A stretch of DNA of 64,000 bases from Leclercia adecarboxylata. GTDB lineage: Bacteria; Pseudomonadota; Gammaproteobacteria; Enterobacterales; Enterobacteriaceae. Under the pieces are notes generated by a model that was not told the DNA's origin, did not search any database, and was given only the letters and a program-made list of their open reading frames with translations. Below, piece after piece: positions 55,905 through 64,000 of this stretch (the first letter of the stretch is position 1; the number at the start of each line of letters is the position of its first letter). Position numbers and translations under genes: made by a program. Location: contig NZ_CP040889.1 of NCBI RefSeq assembly GCF_006171285.1, positions 4,216,001 to 4,280,000 of the forward strand, in the 5' to 3' direction.

Positions 55905-58067
55905 ATGTATAACCCATTAAGCTGGCGTAAAATTCCTTCTGCCAGGACCTTGTTTGTTATGATCTTCATGGCAGGGGTCGGCTTAATTTTCTCTGTTGTC
56001 GCCTTGTTGTACCTCTCCCTCAACCTCATCAGCAGTAAAGCCAACGAAATCGACGAACAGCGCACGGCGCTCTCGGTGCAGGGCGCGGTACAGACCTCGG
56101 TAAACCGGGTCTGGTCGCTGGTGATTGATAATGCCGTCTGGGATGACGCGGTGCGTGAAGCCTATCGCCCGGCGCTCGACATCGACTGGCTCTACAACAC
56201 CTGGGGCGCGGGCTACAAGGTGAATAACCTCTATGACGGCACCTTTGTGCTCGATGAGCGATTCCAGGTGCTGTGGGGATCGTTCAAAAGCCAGCCTTTC
56301 GCGGAGAAAAATCTCGATTTCTTTGGCGACGGCTTAAAGTCGCTGATCCTGATGCATACCAACTCCCTGCGATCGGATAAAAACATCTACGCCGGGATCA
56401 CCCGCACCCGGGCGGGTATCGCTTTTGTTGGCGTGGGGCTGATCCGCCCGACGATCGGCAGTTTGAGGGCGGGAGATAATACCCGCCGCTATCTGGTTAT
56501 CACCCGTCATATTAACCCGCAAATCCTGCGCGACCTCGGGAATACCTTTCAGATCGACAACCTGACCTTTACGCCGGAGCGGGCTAGCGACGTCAGCGTG
56601 CCGCTGAATAGCTCATCCGGGGAAGTGCTGGGGTATCTCTCGTGGCAACCGCGCCTGCCGGGGGCGGCTGCGGCGAAAGCGGCCTCCCTCGATATCACCC
56701 AAATCGTGCTGCTCACGGCGGCGCTGATATTACTTTTTATCCTTTTCAGCTGCGTGGGGCTGTATAAACTGGCGCGCGGTGAGACGCTGGCAAGATCGGT
56801 GGCGCGCACCGACTGGCTCAGCCATTTGCCCAACCGCCGGGCGCTGATTGAAGAGCTGGAGCGGGTGAGCCAGCGCGGCGATACCGATCGCAAAAGCGTG
56901 GTGTTTATCGATCTCGACGGCTTTAAGGACGTCAATGATATCCATGGCCATGAGGTGGGCGACGAGCTGATTGTCACCATCGCAGGCGCGCTGCGCGACA
57001 ATGTTCCCAAAGACGGAATGCTGGCCCGGATGGGCGGGGATGAGTTCGCCATGACCATCGGCGGCGACAACGCCGAAGCGCTGGCCTCGGCGTTTGCAGG
57101 CTTTGTTCTAGATTACCTTCACTCACCGATTACCGTCGGTGAGCGTTCGATCCACATAGGCGCCAGTATCGGCATCGCCAGCGACACGCTGGTGGACTGC
57201 ACCAGCACCGAGCTGTTCCGCCGCGCCGATATCGCCATGTACCACTCCAAAATCACCGGCAAGGGACGGGTTACGCACTATGACGTCGAGCTGAACAACG
57301 AGCGCGAGAGGCGGCTGGCGATTGAAGAGCAGATCCGCCATGGCCTGGAGCATAACGAGTTTGATGTCTGGTATCAGCCGATCATCGATGCCCGCAGCCA
57401 GAAAATGGTCAGCGTGGAGGCGCTGGTGCGCTGGCCGCGGCGACCGGAAGGGCCGCTGGCACCGGATGAATTTATTACCATCGCCGAAACCAGCGGGCTG
57501 ATTTACGGTCTGGGGCAGTTTGTCCTCAGCCGGGCCTGCCAGGATCTGGAGCCGTACAGGGATCTGAAGCTGTCGGTCAATATCTCCCCGGCGCAGTTTC
57601 GCGACCCCGAGTTTGAAGCCAAAGTGGAGGGGGCGCTGGCGCTCAGCCGTTTTCCGGCAACCCGCCTGCAGCTGGAAGTGACCGAAACCTACGTGCTGGA
57701 GAACCCGGAGCGGGCCCGCTCGGCCATCAACAATCTCAAGGCGCAGGGCATTGCGGTGGCGCTGGACGACTTCGGCACCGGCTACTCCAGCATCGGCTAT
57801 CTACGCCGCTTTAACTTCAATACCATCAAGATCGATAAGTCGCTGGCCGGGCTGGTGGATCACGACGAGCAGGCCTCGGCGCTGGTGAGCGGCACGGTGC
57901 GCATTGCCAGCGCGCTGGGGATGACGGTGGTGGCTGAAGGGGTGGAGAACGAAAAACAGATGAAGCTGCTGCGGCTGGCGGGCTGCGATCAGCTCCAGGG
58001 TTACTGGTACAGCCAGCCAATGCCGATAGAGGCGATTATGGCGCTACGCCAGCAGCGCCAGTGCTGA
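55905..58067 (+). CDS. CHASE4-GGDEF-EAL cyclic-di-GMP protein
   Basis: A 720-residue membrane signalling protein. A first helix (about residues 17-45) and a second (about 265-287) bound a periplasmic CHASE4-like sensor domain (Asn-Ala-Val-Trp-Asp-Asp-Ala-Val). A GGDEF domain follows with Gly-Gly-Asp-Glu-Phe intact and Arg-Ala-Asp-Ile-Ala-Met-Tyr. The EAL domain is complete, with Glu-Ala-Leu-Val-Arg-Trp and Asp-Asp-Phe-Gly-Thr-Gly-Tyr-Ser. Both cyclase and phosphodiesterase activities are possible, so the net effect on c-di-GMP cannot be read from sequence. Between mdtI and ydgD; I do not recall such a gene here in E. coli. Confidence 0.9.
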   Translation: MYNPLSWRKIPSARTLFVMIFMAGVGLIFSVVALLYLSLNLISSKANEIDEQRTALSVQGAVQTSVNRVWSLVIDNAVWDDAVREAYRPALDIDWLYNTWGAGYKVNNLYDGTFVLDERFQVLWGSFKSQPFAEKNLDFFGDGLKSLILMHTNSLRSDKNIYAGITRTRAGIAFVGVGLIRPTIGSLRAGDNTRRYLVITRHINPQILRDLGNTFQIDNLTFTPERASDVSVPLNSSSGEVLGYLSWQPRLPGAAAAKAASLDITQIVLLTAALILLFILFSCVGLYKLARGETLARSVARTDWLSHLPNRRALIEELERVSQRGDTDRKSVVFIDLDGFKDVNDIHGHEVGDELIVTIAGALRDNVPKDGMLARMGGDEFAMTIGGDNAEALASAFAGFVLDYLHSPITVGERSIHIGASIGIASDTLVDCTSTELFRRADIAMYHSKITGKGRVTHYDVELNNERERRLAIEEQIRHGLEHNEFDVWYQPIIDARSQKMVSVEALVRWPRRPEGPLAPDEFITIAETSGLIYGLGQFVLSRACQDLEPYRDLKLSVNISPAQFRDPEFEAKVEGALALSRFPATRLQLEVTETYVLENPERARSAINNLKAQGIAVALDDFGTGYSSIGYLRRFNFNTIKIDKSLAGLVDHDEQASALVSGTVRIASALGMTVVAEGVENEKQMKLLRLAGCDQLQGYWYSQPMPIEAIMALRQQRQC

Positions 58068-58068
58068 G

Positions 58069-58890
58069 TTACTGCTGGGCCAGTTCGGCCAGCTTGTCAC
58101 GAAAGCCGGTGACTGACAGGGCGCGGTTATCGGCCCGCCAGCGATCTTTCGCCGCCGGTGCCGAGCTCTGAACGCCGATAAGCTGCCAGCCCGCAGCGGT
58201 TTTCAGCATCAGCGGTGAACCGCTGTCGCCTGGCAGGGTGTCGCACTGATGGGACAGCACGCTGTTTTGTGCCCAGCCGGTGACGATGCAGTCCTGATGG
58301 GTATAGAGCACATCCAGATGATCTTCCGGATATCCCGCCTGGCTCACCTTGCGATCGGCCTGTTTCAGGGCAGCGGTCAGCTCTTCTTTGGTACCGGCAA
58401 ACAGCGGCAGCGGGGTAATGCCCGACGGCGGATTGCGCAACACCACCAGACCAAAATCCCACGACGCGGCAGAAGGCGGCACGATCCAGCCATCGCCGTC
58501 GGCCTTTAACCGTCGGCCTAACGAGGCATCAACCCGGCCTTCAATGCCGTGGATTTCGTAGCGCCAGCTCCCTTTTTGCGATACGAAGCGCAGGGCAACG
58601 GCGGTATCGGGTTTGCCTTTTGGCGGCACCAGCAGGCAGTGTCCGGCGGTCAGCGCCAGCTGAGGAGTAATGAGGGTTGCAGTGCAGAGGTTTCCGCTGG
58701 CCGTTTCCAGCTGGCCAATGGCATCCCACGGCGCGCGGGAGGGGTCAGCGACACGCGTGCGATCGTCATGCCCAAAAAACAGCGTTTGTACCTCTTTTGC
58801 GTTCGCGGCCTCGTCGTCGCCATTGTCCGCATGACTTAACCCAGAAAAGAGAAAAAACGTTCCCAGTACAATCACAACAGATTTACGCAT
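58069..58890 (-). CDS. ydgD: Trypsin-like serine protease YdgD
   Basis: A 273-residue exported protein matching E. coli YdgD. The signal peptide ends near Leu-Ser-His-Ala. The trypsin-fold triad is intact: His in Leu-Thr-Ala-Gly-His-Cys, Asp in Ser-Trp-Asp-Phe-Gly-Leu, and Ser in Leu-Pro-Gly-Asp-Ser-Gly-Ser-Pro. Four cysteines could make disulfides in the periplasm. Substrate unknown. It converges with the GGDEF-EAL gene with one base between stops. Confidence 0.93.
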   Translation of the reverse strand: MRKSVVIVLGTFFLFSGLSHADNGDDEAANAKEVQTLFFGHDDRTRVADPSRAPWDAIGQLETASGNLCTATLITPQLALTAGHCLLVPPKGKPDTAVALRFVSQKGSWRYEIHGIEGRVDASLGRRLKADGDGWIVPPSAASWDFGLVVLRNPPSGITPLPLFAGTKEELTAALKQADRKVSQAGYPEDHLDVLYTHQDCIVTGWAQNSVLSHQCDTLPGDSGSPLMLKTAAGWQLIGVQSSAPAAKDRWRADNRALSVTGFRDKLAELAQQ

Positions 58891-58992
58891 ATCACACTCT
58901 GAAGGGAATAATTATGATTATTAAATATGAACCCTGGTAATTAACTATAGACGGGACAGCGCGAAAGTGGGAGTAAAATCAGCGTGCTACAC

Positions 58993-59076
58993 TCAGGAAA
59001 TATAAAACACACCTGCAACAAGTGCGCATAAAATAAGCGTGATGAGAATCACCTCAAACCGATAGCGCTGCAACAT
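58993..59076 (-). CDS. ydgU: Small membrane protein YdgU
   Basis: A 27-residue ORF that starts at ATG 59076 after GGAGGG. It reads Gln-Arg-Tyr-Arg-Phe-Glu-Val-Ile-Leu-Ile, then a single hydrophobic helix (Leu-Ile-Leu-Cys-Ala-Leu-Val-Ala). This closely matches E. coli YdgU, a 27-residue protein between asr and ydgD, in both sequence pattern and location. Function unknown; it should insert in the inner membrane. Confidence 0.88.
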   Translation of the reverse strand: MLQRYRFEVILITLILCALVAGVFYIS

Positions 59077-59090
59077 AACGCCCTCCGGAT

Positions 59091-59128
59091 AAAAAAACGG
59101 CGCTGACACCTTGCCGGTTCAGCGCCGG
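59091..59128 (-). terminator. Terminator between asr and ydgU
   Basis: On the minus strand the stem CGGCGCTGA ... TCAGCGCCG is followed by seven T. It lies downstream of asr and upstream of ydgU, so it separates or attenuates between them. Confidence 0.8.
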
Positions 59129-59169
59129 ATGACTAACGTACCCGCCAGGGGCACGGTAGGTTAAGTGGC

Positions 59170-59493
59170 TTATGCAGCCGGTTTAGCAGCTGGAGCGGCT
59201 GCTTCGTGTTTTACTGCTTTTTTATGGTGTTTTTTAGCTGCCTGGGCTTTCTGGGCAACCGGCGCTGCGTCTTCTTTCTTCACGGCTTTTTTGTGGTGCT
59301 TTTTAGCAGCCTGCGCTTTCTGCACAGCGGCTTTCTTGTGTTTTTTGTGGTGCACAGTTTTGGCAGCCGGTGCCGCGGTGGTGGTTGCGGTCGCAGCTGG
59401 TGCAGCGGTTTTCGCGACAGTGTCAGCAGCGAATGCAGCAGAAGAGAGACCCATAGCAGCGGCAACAACCAGAGCTAATACTTTTTTCATCAT
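59170..59493 (-). CDS. asr: Acid shock protein Asr
   Basis: A 107-residue periplasmic protein with a signal peptide (Ser-Ser-Ala-Ala-Phe-Ala near residue 22) and a mature part made of Ala, Lys and His. The repeats [10 protein letters not shown] occur twice. E. coli Asr is a disordered, acid-induced protein that protects the periplasm. Two adjacent ATG codons are possible; the second (59490) gives the usual Met-Lys-Lys start. A match to the RstA box lies about 100 bases upstream. Confidence 0.94.
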   Translation of the reverse strand: MMKKVLALVVAAAMGLSSAAFAADTVAKTAAPAATATTTAAPAAKTVHHKKHKKAAVQKAQAAKKHHKKAVKKEDAAPVAQKAQAAKKHHKKAVKHEAAAPAAKPAA

Positions 59494-59594
59494 CTTACCC
59501 TCGAATTGGTTTTTTCATTTAACCCCACTGCGGGGCCGTTGAAAGAACTATATCCCTGAAAATCCGGGGCTTCCGTGAGTGATTGGTATCGGCG

Positions 59595-59608
59595 TGTAAC
59601 CTAATGTA
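59595..59608 (-). promoter_or_regulatory. RstA box upstream of asr
   Basis: On the minus strand TACATTAGGTTACA matches the published RstA consensus TACATNTNGTTACA with one mismatch. asr is a known direct RstA target in E. coli. Confidence 0.75.
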
Positions 59609-59610
59609 CA

Positions 59611-59632
59611 ACGCCGGGCAGAAGCCCGGCGT
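59611..59632 (-). terminator. Hairpin after M32 carboxypeptidase gene
   Basis: ACGCCGGGC-AGAA-GCCCGGCGT is a perfect 9-bp stem 7 bases after the carboxypeptidase stop, lacking a T-run and sitting right beside the RstA box. It could end the upstream transcript before the asr promoter. Confidence 0.5.
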
Positions 59633-59638
59633 GATGAG

Positions 59639-61123
59639 TTACAGATAGCGAGAGGTCAGATGGTCGCGGAAGTAGCGGCTGTTAAGATCTTCCCCGGTCG
59701 CCTGCTCAATCAGCTGGGCGGTGGTGAAGCGGCTGCCGTGCTGCCAGATGTTCTGGCGCAGCCAGTCGAACAGGGCGCTGAAATCCCCGGCGGCGATGGA
59801 GGCGTCCAGCCCCGGCAGCGCGTTTTTTGCCGCACTGAACAGCTGAGCGGCGTACATGGCACCCAGGGTGTACGACGGGAAATAGCCAAAGCCGCCGTCG
59901 GTCCAGTGGATATCCTGCATACAGCCGTTGCGGTAGTTGTCTTTTGTCGACAGCCCCAGCCACGCCTGCATCTTCTCATCCCACAGCGCCGGGATGTCCT
60001 CCACCTCGATATCGCCATTGATCAGCGCCCGCTCGATCTCGTAGCGCAGCACCACGTGCGCCGGATAGCTCACCTCGTCGGCATCGACGCGGATATAGCC
60101 AGGCTTCACCCGCTGGTTCCAGGCGACGAAATTCTCTGGGGTGAACGCCGCCTGGCTGCCGAAACGTTCCTGAACCGCCGGTAATAGGTGGTTAAGGAAG
60201 GCCTTGCTGCGCCCGAGCTGCATTTCAAAGAACAGGCTCTGGGATTCGTGGATGGCGGTGGAACGCGCCAGGGCGATGGGCTGACCGAGCCAGTTGCGCG
60301 GCAAGTTCTGCTCATAGCGCGCGTGGCCGGTTTCGTGGATCATGCCAAACAGGGCGCTCAGCAGTTCGTCTTCGTCGTAACGGGTGGTGATGCGCACGTC
60401 TTCCGGCACGCCACCGCAGAACGGATGGGCGCTGACGTCCAGACGGCCCGCGTTAAAGTCGAACCCCAGGGTCTTCATCGCCTCCAGCCCCAGCTCACGC
60501 TGGATAGCGGTAGGGAACGGGCCCTGCGGCGGCACGAAGGACTGCTGCGCCTGCTTCTCGACCACCTGCGCCAGCAGATCCGGCAGCCAGGTTTTGAGAT
60601 CGCCAAACAGATCGTCCAGCCGGGCGCTGGTCATGTCCGGCTCGAAGATATCCAGCAGCGCATCGTACGGGGTGCAGCCTTTCGCCCCGGCACGCAGGCG
60701 AGCCTCTTCCCGGCTCAGTTTCACCACCTCTTTCAGGTTGGCGGAAAAACCCTGCCAGTCATTCGCCGGACGCTGGGTACGCCAGGCATGCTCGCATTTA
60801 CTGCCCGCCAGGGATTTCGCCTCAACCAACGATTCCGGCAGCAAAGCCGCCTGCTGATAGTGGCGAGCCATCTCCCGCAGGTTGGCCTGTTCAACGTCGT
60901 TAAGATCTTCGCTTTCGGCGTTACGCAGCCAGTCGGCTACGTTTTTGTCGGTCAGGATTTGATGCTGCAACACGCTCAGTTCCGCCAGGGCTTCACCCCG
61001 GGCGGCGCTACCGCCTGCAGGCATCATGGTGAACATGTCCCAGCTGGCGATGGCGGAGAGATGGGAGAAGCGGGAGAGGCGCTGGAAGGTGCGGGTGAGT
61101 TGCTGATAGTTATTCTTTTTCAT
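59639..61123 (-). CDS. M32-family metallocarboxypeptidase (Taq type)
   Basis: A 494-residue cytosolic zinc carboxypeptidase of the M32 family, which releases C-terminal residues from peptides. The catalytic His263-Glu-Thr-Gly-His267 is intact. Family motifs Thr-Arg-Tyr-Asp-Glu-Asp just before it and His-Glu-Ser-Gln-Ser further on, with the paired Asp-Pro-like segment replaced by Asp-Glu-Val-Ser-Tyr-Pro, are present. The helical N-terminal cover begins with Trp-Asp-Met near residue 28. It sits between ynfM and asr, a spot where I do not recall such a gene in E. coli. Confidence 0.9.
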   Translation of the reverse strand: MKKNNYQQLTRTFQRLSRFSHLSAIASWDMFTMMPAGGSAARGEALAELSVLQHQILTDKNVADWLRNAESEDLNDVEQANLREMARHYQQAALLPESLVEAKSLAGSKCEHAWRTQRPANDWQGFSANLKEVVKLSREEARLRAGAKGCTPYDALLDIFEPDMTSARLDDLFGDLKTWLPDLLAQVVEKQAQQSFVPPQGPFPTAIQRELGLEAMKTLGFDFNAGRLDVSAHPFCGGVPEDVRITTRYDEDELLSALFGMIHETGHARYEQNLPRNWLGQPIALARSTAIHESQSLFFEMQLGRSKAFLNHLLPAVQERFGSQAAFTPENFVAWNQRVKPGYIRVDADEVSYPAHVVLRYEIERALINGDIEVEDIPALWDEKMQAWLGLSTKDNYRNGCMQDIHWTDGGFGYFPSYTLGAMYAAQLFSAAKNALPGLDASIAAGDFSALFDWLRQNIWQHGSRFTTAQLIEQATGEDLNSRYFRDHLTSRYL

Positions 61124-61221
61124 TAAGACCTCGTGTCTGCATCAACTGAGAGCTAAAAGTACCATCAGGTCGGGCGAAACACGAGGCCACGTAACATTAT
61201 TGCAAGCGTGCAGATCGATTT

Positions 61222-61253
61222 TGTAGGCCTGATAAGCGTAGCGCCATCAGGCA
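61222..61253. repeat. REP element
   Basis: TGTAGGCCTGATAAGCGTAG followed by CGCCATCAGGCA is a single classical enterobacterial REP palindrome between ynfM and the carboxypeptidase gene. The rest of 61124-61331 shows no ORF. Confidence 0.85.
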
Positions 61254-61331
61254 TTTGAGCTGTTAACCTTTGAAAACCTCGGTTTGCGATAAATGAATTT
61301 ACAGTCCGGTGATAATGTAGTGAAAAAAATC

Positions 61332-62585
61332 TCAGTGCAAACGACGATGAAGGCTCCGTCCCACCAGCAATGCCGCACACAGCATCAGCGCAATAAACCC
61401 GCCGACGCCGTTCCAGCCGTACTGGTGCCAGAACACGCCGCCGAGCGTCCCGGCGATGCTGGAGCCCAGATAGTAGCTGAACAGATACAGCGACGAGGCC
61501 TGGCCTTTTGCGCGGCGGGCGCGCGGGCCGATCCAGCTGCTGGCGACCGAGTGGGCGGCGAAGAAGCCGGCGGAGAAGAGCAGCATCCCGGCGAAAATCA
61601 GCCACAAACTGGAGAGCAGCGTTATCAGTACGCCTGCCAGCATTACGCCGGTGGAGACCAGCATCACCGGGCCGCGCCCGAATCGGGTGGTCATCGCCCC
61701 GGCTTTCGGGGAGCTCCAGGTCCCGGTCAGGTAAGCCACCGACAGCAGGCCGACCAGCGCCTGGCTCAGATGCCACGGCGAAAGCATCAACCGGTAGCCG
61801 ATGTAGTTAAACAGGGTGACAAACGAGCCCATCAGCAGGAATCCGGTGAGAAACAGCAGGGGCAGCCCTTTATCGCGCCAGTGCAGGCGGAAGTTAATCA
61901 GCAGCGTTTTTGGCCGCAGTGCGGTAGGGCGGAAATGACGCGATTCCGGCAGGATTTTCCAGAACATCAGCGCCGAAGCCAGCGCAAAACAGCCGATCGC
62001 CGCCAGCGCTATCCGCCAGCTGAAGAAATCGGTAAAGACCCCGCTCAGCAGGCGTCCGCTCATGCCGCCAATGGAGTTCCCGCTGATGTAGAGCCCCATG
62101 GAGAAAGCAACGAAGCTGGGGTGGATCTCCTCGCTGAGGTAGGTCATCCCCACCGCCGCCACGCCGCTAAGCGAGAGCCCGATCAGCGCGCGCATAATCA
62201 AAATCCCGTGCCAGCTGGTCATCATCGTCGACAGCAAGGTACAGACCGACGCCAGCAGCAGCGCGGTGACCATCACCGGTTTGCGCCCGATAGCGTCCGA
62301 GAGCGGGCCGGTAAACAGCAGGCCGACCGCCAGCATCCCGGTGGAGATCGACAGTGAAATACTGCTGCTGGCCGGGGAGACGCCAAACTCCTGGGACAGC
62401 ACCGGCAGGATCGGCTGCACGCAGTAGAGCAGGGCGAAGGTGGCAAGGCCGGCGGAGAAGAGCGCCAGGGTGACGCGCATAAACTGCGGGGTGCCGCGTT
62501 TGATTCGCTGTGCCGGTAAGGCTTTGTTCGGTAAGAGATCGATATCATTGCTGGGGGCGATATCAGCCGTTGTTGTACGACTCAC
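61332..62585 (-). CDS. ynfM: MFS transporter YnfM
   Basis: A 417-residue twelve-helix major facilitator, same length and near-identical sequence to E. coli YnfM. The loop motif Gly-Pro-Leu-Ser-Asp-Ala-Ile-Gly-Arg-Lys-Pro is conserved near residue 90. The substrate is not established. GTG 62585 is chosen because AAGGA lies 6 bases upstream and it gives the E. coli-like Ser-Arg-Thr-Thr-Thr start; ATG 62606 is a less likely alternative. It is divergent from ynfL, its probable regulator. Confidence 0.93.
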   Translation of the reverse strand: MSRTTTADIAPSNDIDLLPNKALPAQRIKRGTPQFMRVTLALFSAGLATFALLYCVQPILPVLSQEFGVSPASSSISLSISTGMLAVGLLFTGPLSDAIGRKPVMVTALLLASVCTLLSTMMTSWHGILIMRALIGLSLSGVAAVGMTYLSEEIHPSFVAFSMGLYISGNSIGGMSGRLLSGVFTDFFSWRIALAAIGCFALASALMFWKILPESRHFRPTALRPKTLLINFRLHWRDKGLPLLFLTGFLLMGSFVTLFNYIGYRLMLSPWHLSQALVGLLSVAYLTGTWSSPKAGAMTTRFGRGPVMLVSTGVMLAGVLITLLSSLWLIFAGMLLFSAGFFAAHSVASSWIGPRARRAKGQASSLYLFSYYLGSSIAGTLGGVFWHQYGWNGVGGFIALMLCAALLVGRSLHRRLH

Positions 62586-62707
62586 GTAAGTTCCTTGCTT
62601 CAACATCCCCGTGATTTCTGGTGACGGGTATGACCACAGGGATCAGGGTAGGAAATTGTAAATATTCTGTCTAATATATTAATAATCTCAAATGATACGT
62701 TAAAAAT

Positions 62708-63607
62708 ATGAATATCGAACTGCGTCATCTGCGCTACTTTGTTGCCGTCGCCGAAGAACTGCATTTTGGTCGCGCGGCTCAGCGGCTTAATATTTCGCAA
62801 CCGCCGCTGAGCCAGCAGATCCAGGCCCTGGAGCAGCAGGTTGGGGCCCGCCTTCTGGCCCGAACTAATCGCAGCGTCGGGCTGACGGCGGCGGGGCGTC
62901 AGTTTCTCGCCGACAGCCGCCAGATCCTGAGCATGGTGGACGAGGCGGCTGCCCGGGCAGAACGCCTGCACCAGGGTGAAACCGGCGAGCTGCGCATCGG
63001 GTTTACCTCCTCCGCGCCGTTTATTAGCGCTATCTCGCACACCCTGTCGTCGTTTCGCCGCCTGTCGCCGGATGTGCATATCCAGACCCGGGAGATCAAT
63101 ACCCGGGAGCAGATCGTCCCGTTGAACGAAGGTTCGCTCGATCTGGGCCTGATGCGCAATACCCAGTTGCCGGACACCCTGGCGTGGCAACGGGTGCTGC
63201 GCGAACCGCTGCTGGCGATGATCCATCGCGACCATCGCCTGGCGGCAAAGCCTGAAATCTCCGTGACGGAACTGGCGCAGGAGCCGTTCGTCTTTTTCGA
63301 TCCCCACGTCGGCACCGGCCTGTACGACGATATCCTGGGATTGTTGCGCCGCCATGGGGTGAATCCGGTCATTACCCAGGAAGTGGGCGAGGCGATGACC
63401 ATCATCGGCCTGGTGGCGGCGGGGCTCGGCGTGTCGATCCTTCCGGCTTCCTTCAGGCGGCTTCAGCTACATGAAATGCGCTGGGTGGCGATTGCCGAAG
63501 TGGACGCGGTTTCAGAGATGTGGCTGGTGTGGTCCCGGCATCATGAACTGAGCGCAGCGGCACAACGGTTTAAGGATCTACTGATTAGCGCCTCATCAGG
63601 CCGCTGA
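62708..63607 (+). CDS. ynfL: LysR-family regulator YnfL
   Basis: A 299-residue LysR-type regulator opening Met-Asn-Ile-Glu-Leu-Arg-His-Leu-Arg-Tyr-Phe-Val-Ala-Val-Ala-Glu. The helix-turn-helix (Phe-Gly-Arg-Ala-Ala-Gln-Arg-Leu-Asn-Ile-Ser-Gln-Pro-Pro-Leu-Ser) is typical of the BenM/CatR group. It matches E. coli YnfL and is divergent from ynfM across 122 bases. The effector is unknown. Confidence 0.93.
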   Translation: MNIELRHLRYFVAVAEELHFGRAAQRLNISQPPLSQQIQALEQQVGARLLARTNRSVGLTAAGRQFLADSRQILSMVDEAAARAERLHQGETGELRIGFTSSAPFISAISHTLSSFRRLSPDVHIQTREINTREQIVPLNEGSLDLGLMRNTQLPDTLAWQRVLREPLLAMIHRDHRLAAKPEISVTELAQEPFVFFDPHVGTGLYDDILGLLRRHGVNPVITQEVGEAMTIIGLVAAGLGVSILPASFRRLQLHEMRWVAIAEVDAVSEMWLVWSRHHELSAAAQRFKDLLISASSGR

Positions 63608-63734
63608 CCGGCAAAAAAAGCGGGTAAAAATGTGCTGTAAATCACAAGGCTAAGTAAAAATTTGACGATTACTGTAGAAGTGCTTCACCATAGCCCACAG
63701 TTTATTTCGAAGCGCGAAAATAAGGGAGTACGTG

Positions 63735-64000
63735 GTGGTTGCTGATAGTCAGCCAGGGCATATAGATCAGATTAAGCAGACCAATACGGGCGCAGTCTAT
63801 CGCCTGATTGATCAGCTTGGGCCGGTCTCGCGCATCGATCTTTCCCGTCTTGCGCAACTGGCACCCGCCAGTATTACCAAAATTGTGCGTGAGATGCTCG
63901 AAGCGCATCTGGTGCAGGAAACAGAAATTCAGGAGCCGGGCAGCCGTGGCCGTCCGGCCGTCGGGCTGGTGGTGGAAACCGAGGCCTGGCACTACCTCTC
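63735..64000 (+). CDS. mlc: Glucose-responsive repressor Mlc, 5' part
   Basis: The window ends after 88 codons of this ROK-family repressor (also dgsA), about 406 residues in E. coli. The winged helix-turn-helix is present: Asp-Gln-Leu-Gly-Pro-Val-Ser-Arg-Ile-Asp-Leu-Ser-Arg-Leu-Ala, then Pro-Ala-Ser-Ile-Thr-Lys-Ile-Val-Arg-Glu-Met. Mlc represses ptsG, ptsHI, manXYZ and malT and is inactivated by binding dephosphorylated EIICB-Glc. GTG 63735 with AGGGAG upstream gives the E. coli-like start; GTG 63732 is adjacent. Confidence 0.94.
   Translation, partial: MVADSQPGHIDQIKQTNTGAVYRLIDQLGPVSRIDLSRLAQLAPASITKIVREMLEAHLVQETEIQEPGSRGRPAVGLVVETEAWHYL

Noticed and set aside
61293..62357. 354-codon + strand ORF opposite ynfM
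   Set aside because: Gln/Arg/Pro-rich shadow of a membrane protein gene with no ribosome site or known domain.

Overview
The window is chromosomal DNA from a member of the Enterobacteriaceae close to Enterobacter, Leclercia or Lelliottia. Many proteins here (MalI, FumA/C, Tus, RstAB, PntAB, Fnr, AbgA/B/T/R, MdtIJ, YnfM, Mlc) look nearly identical in length and sequence to their E. coli K-12 counterparts, but the gene order differs. A tus gene with a Ter site in its promoter places the window in the replication terminus region.

Layout. (1) 1 to about 18128 is the right part of a lambdoid, HK97-like siphovirus prophage, all on the + strand. It runs from a head-tail connector fragment through head closure, tail completion, major tail, tail chaperones, tape measure, M/L/K/I and the host-specificity protein J, then two fibre genes and a LexA-controlled UmuD'-like gene. 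Accessory (moron) genes sit on both sides of gene I. (2) The prophage ends inside malX: only the first ~65 codons of malX remain here, divergent from malI across two MalI operators. (3) 19.5-22.4 kb holds a small accessory cluster (LysR regulator, exported metallo-beta-lactamase-fold hydrolase, fluoroacetate-dehalogenase-like hydrolase). (4) 22.4-36.2 kb is conserved terminus backbone: ydgA, manA, fumA, fumC, tus, rstB, rstA, ydgC, folM, ydgI, ydgH. A decayed, probably Zur-controlled FecBCD-type ABC uptake operon is wedged between rstA and rstB. (5) pntAB and an MscS-family channel follow, then a class-C-like group II intron inserted immediately after a terminator, with a frameshifted reverse transcriptase. 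(6) uspE, fnr, ogt and the abgTBA/abgR p-aminobenzoyl-glutamate system follow, then smrA, an MDR oxidoreductase, tqsA and mdtJI with a probable mdtU leader ORF. (7) The right end carries a CHASE4-GGDEF-EAL protein, ydgD, ydgU, asr, an M32 carboxypeptidase, ynfM, ynfL and the start of mlc.

Functional links. RstA (32.7-33.4 kb) probably acts on asr at 59.6 kb, where an RstA-box match is visible. MalI represses malX, which the prophage has destroyed. Fnr has an FNR box in its own promoter. AbgR sits divergent from the abg operon it is expected to control. Tus binds the Ter site overlapping its own promoter.

No wholly unknown large system was found. The points most worth a second look are the UmuD'-like phage protein that lacks both protease catalytic residues, the collapsed Zur-box ABC operon splitting rstA from rstB, the broken intron reverse transcriptase, the prophage-malX junction with candidate integrase arm sites, and a 36-residue cysteine-containing ORF downstream of abgR. 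All assignments are from reading sequence and remembered family features; no database search was run.
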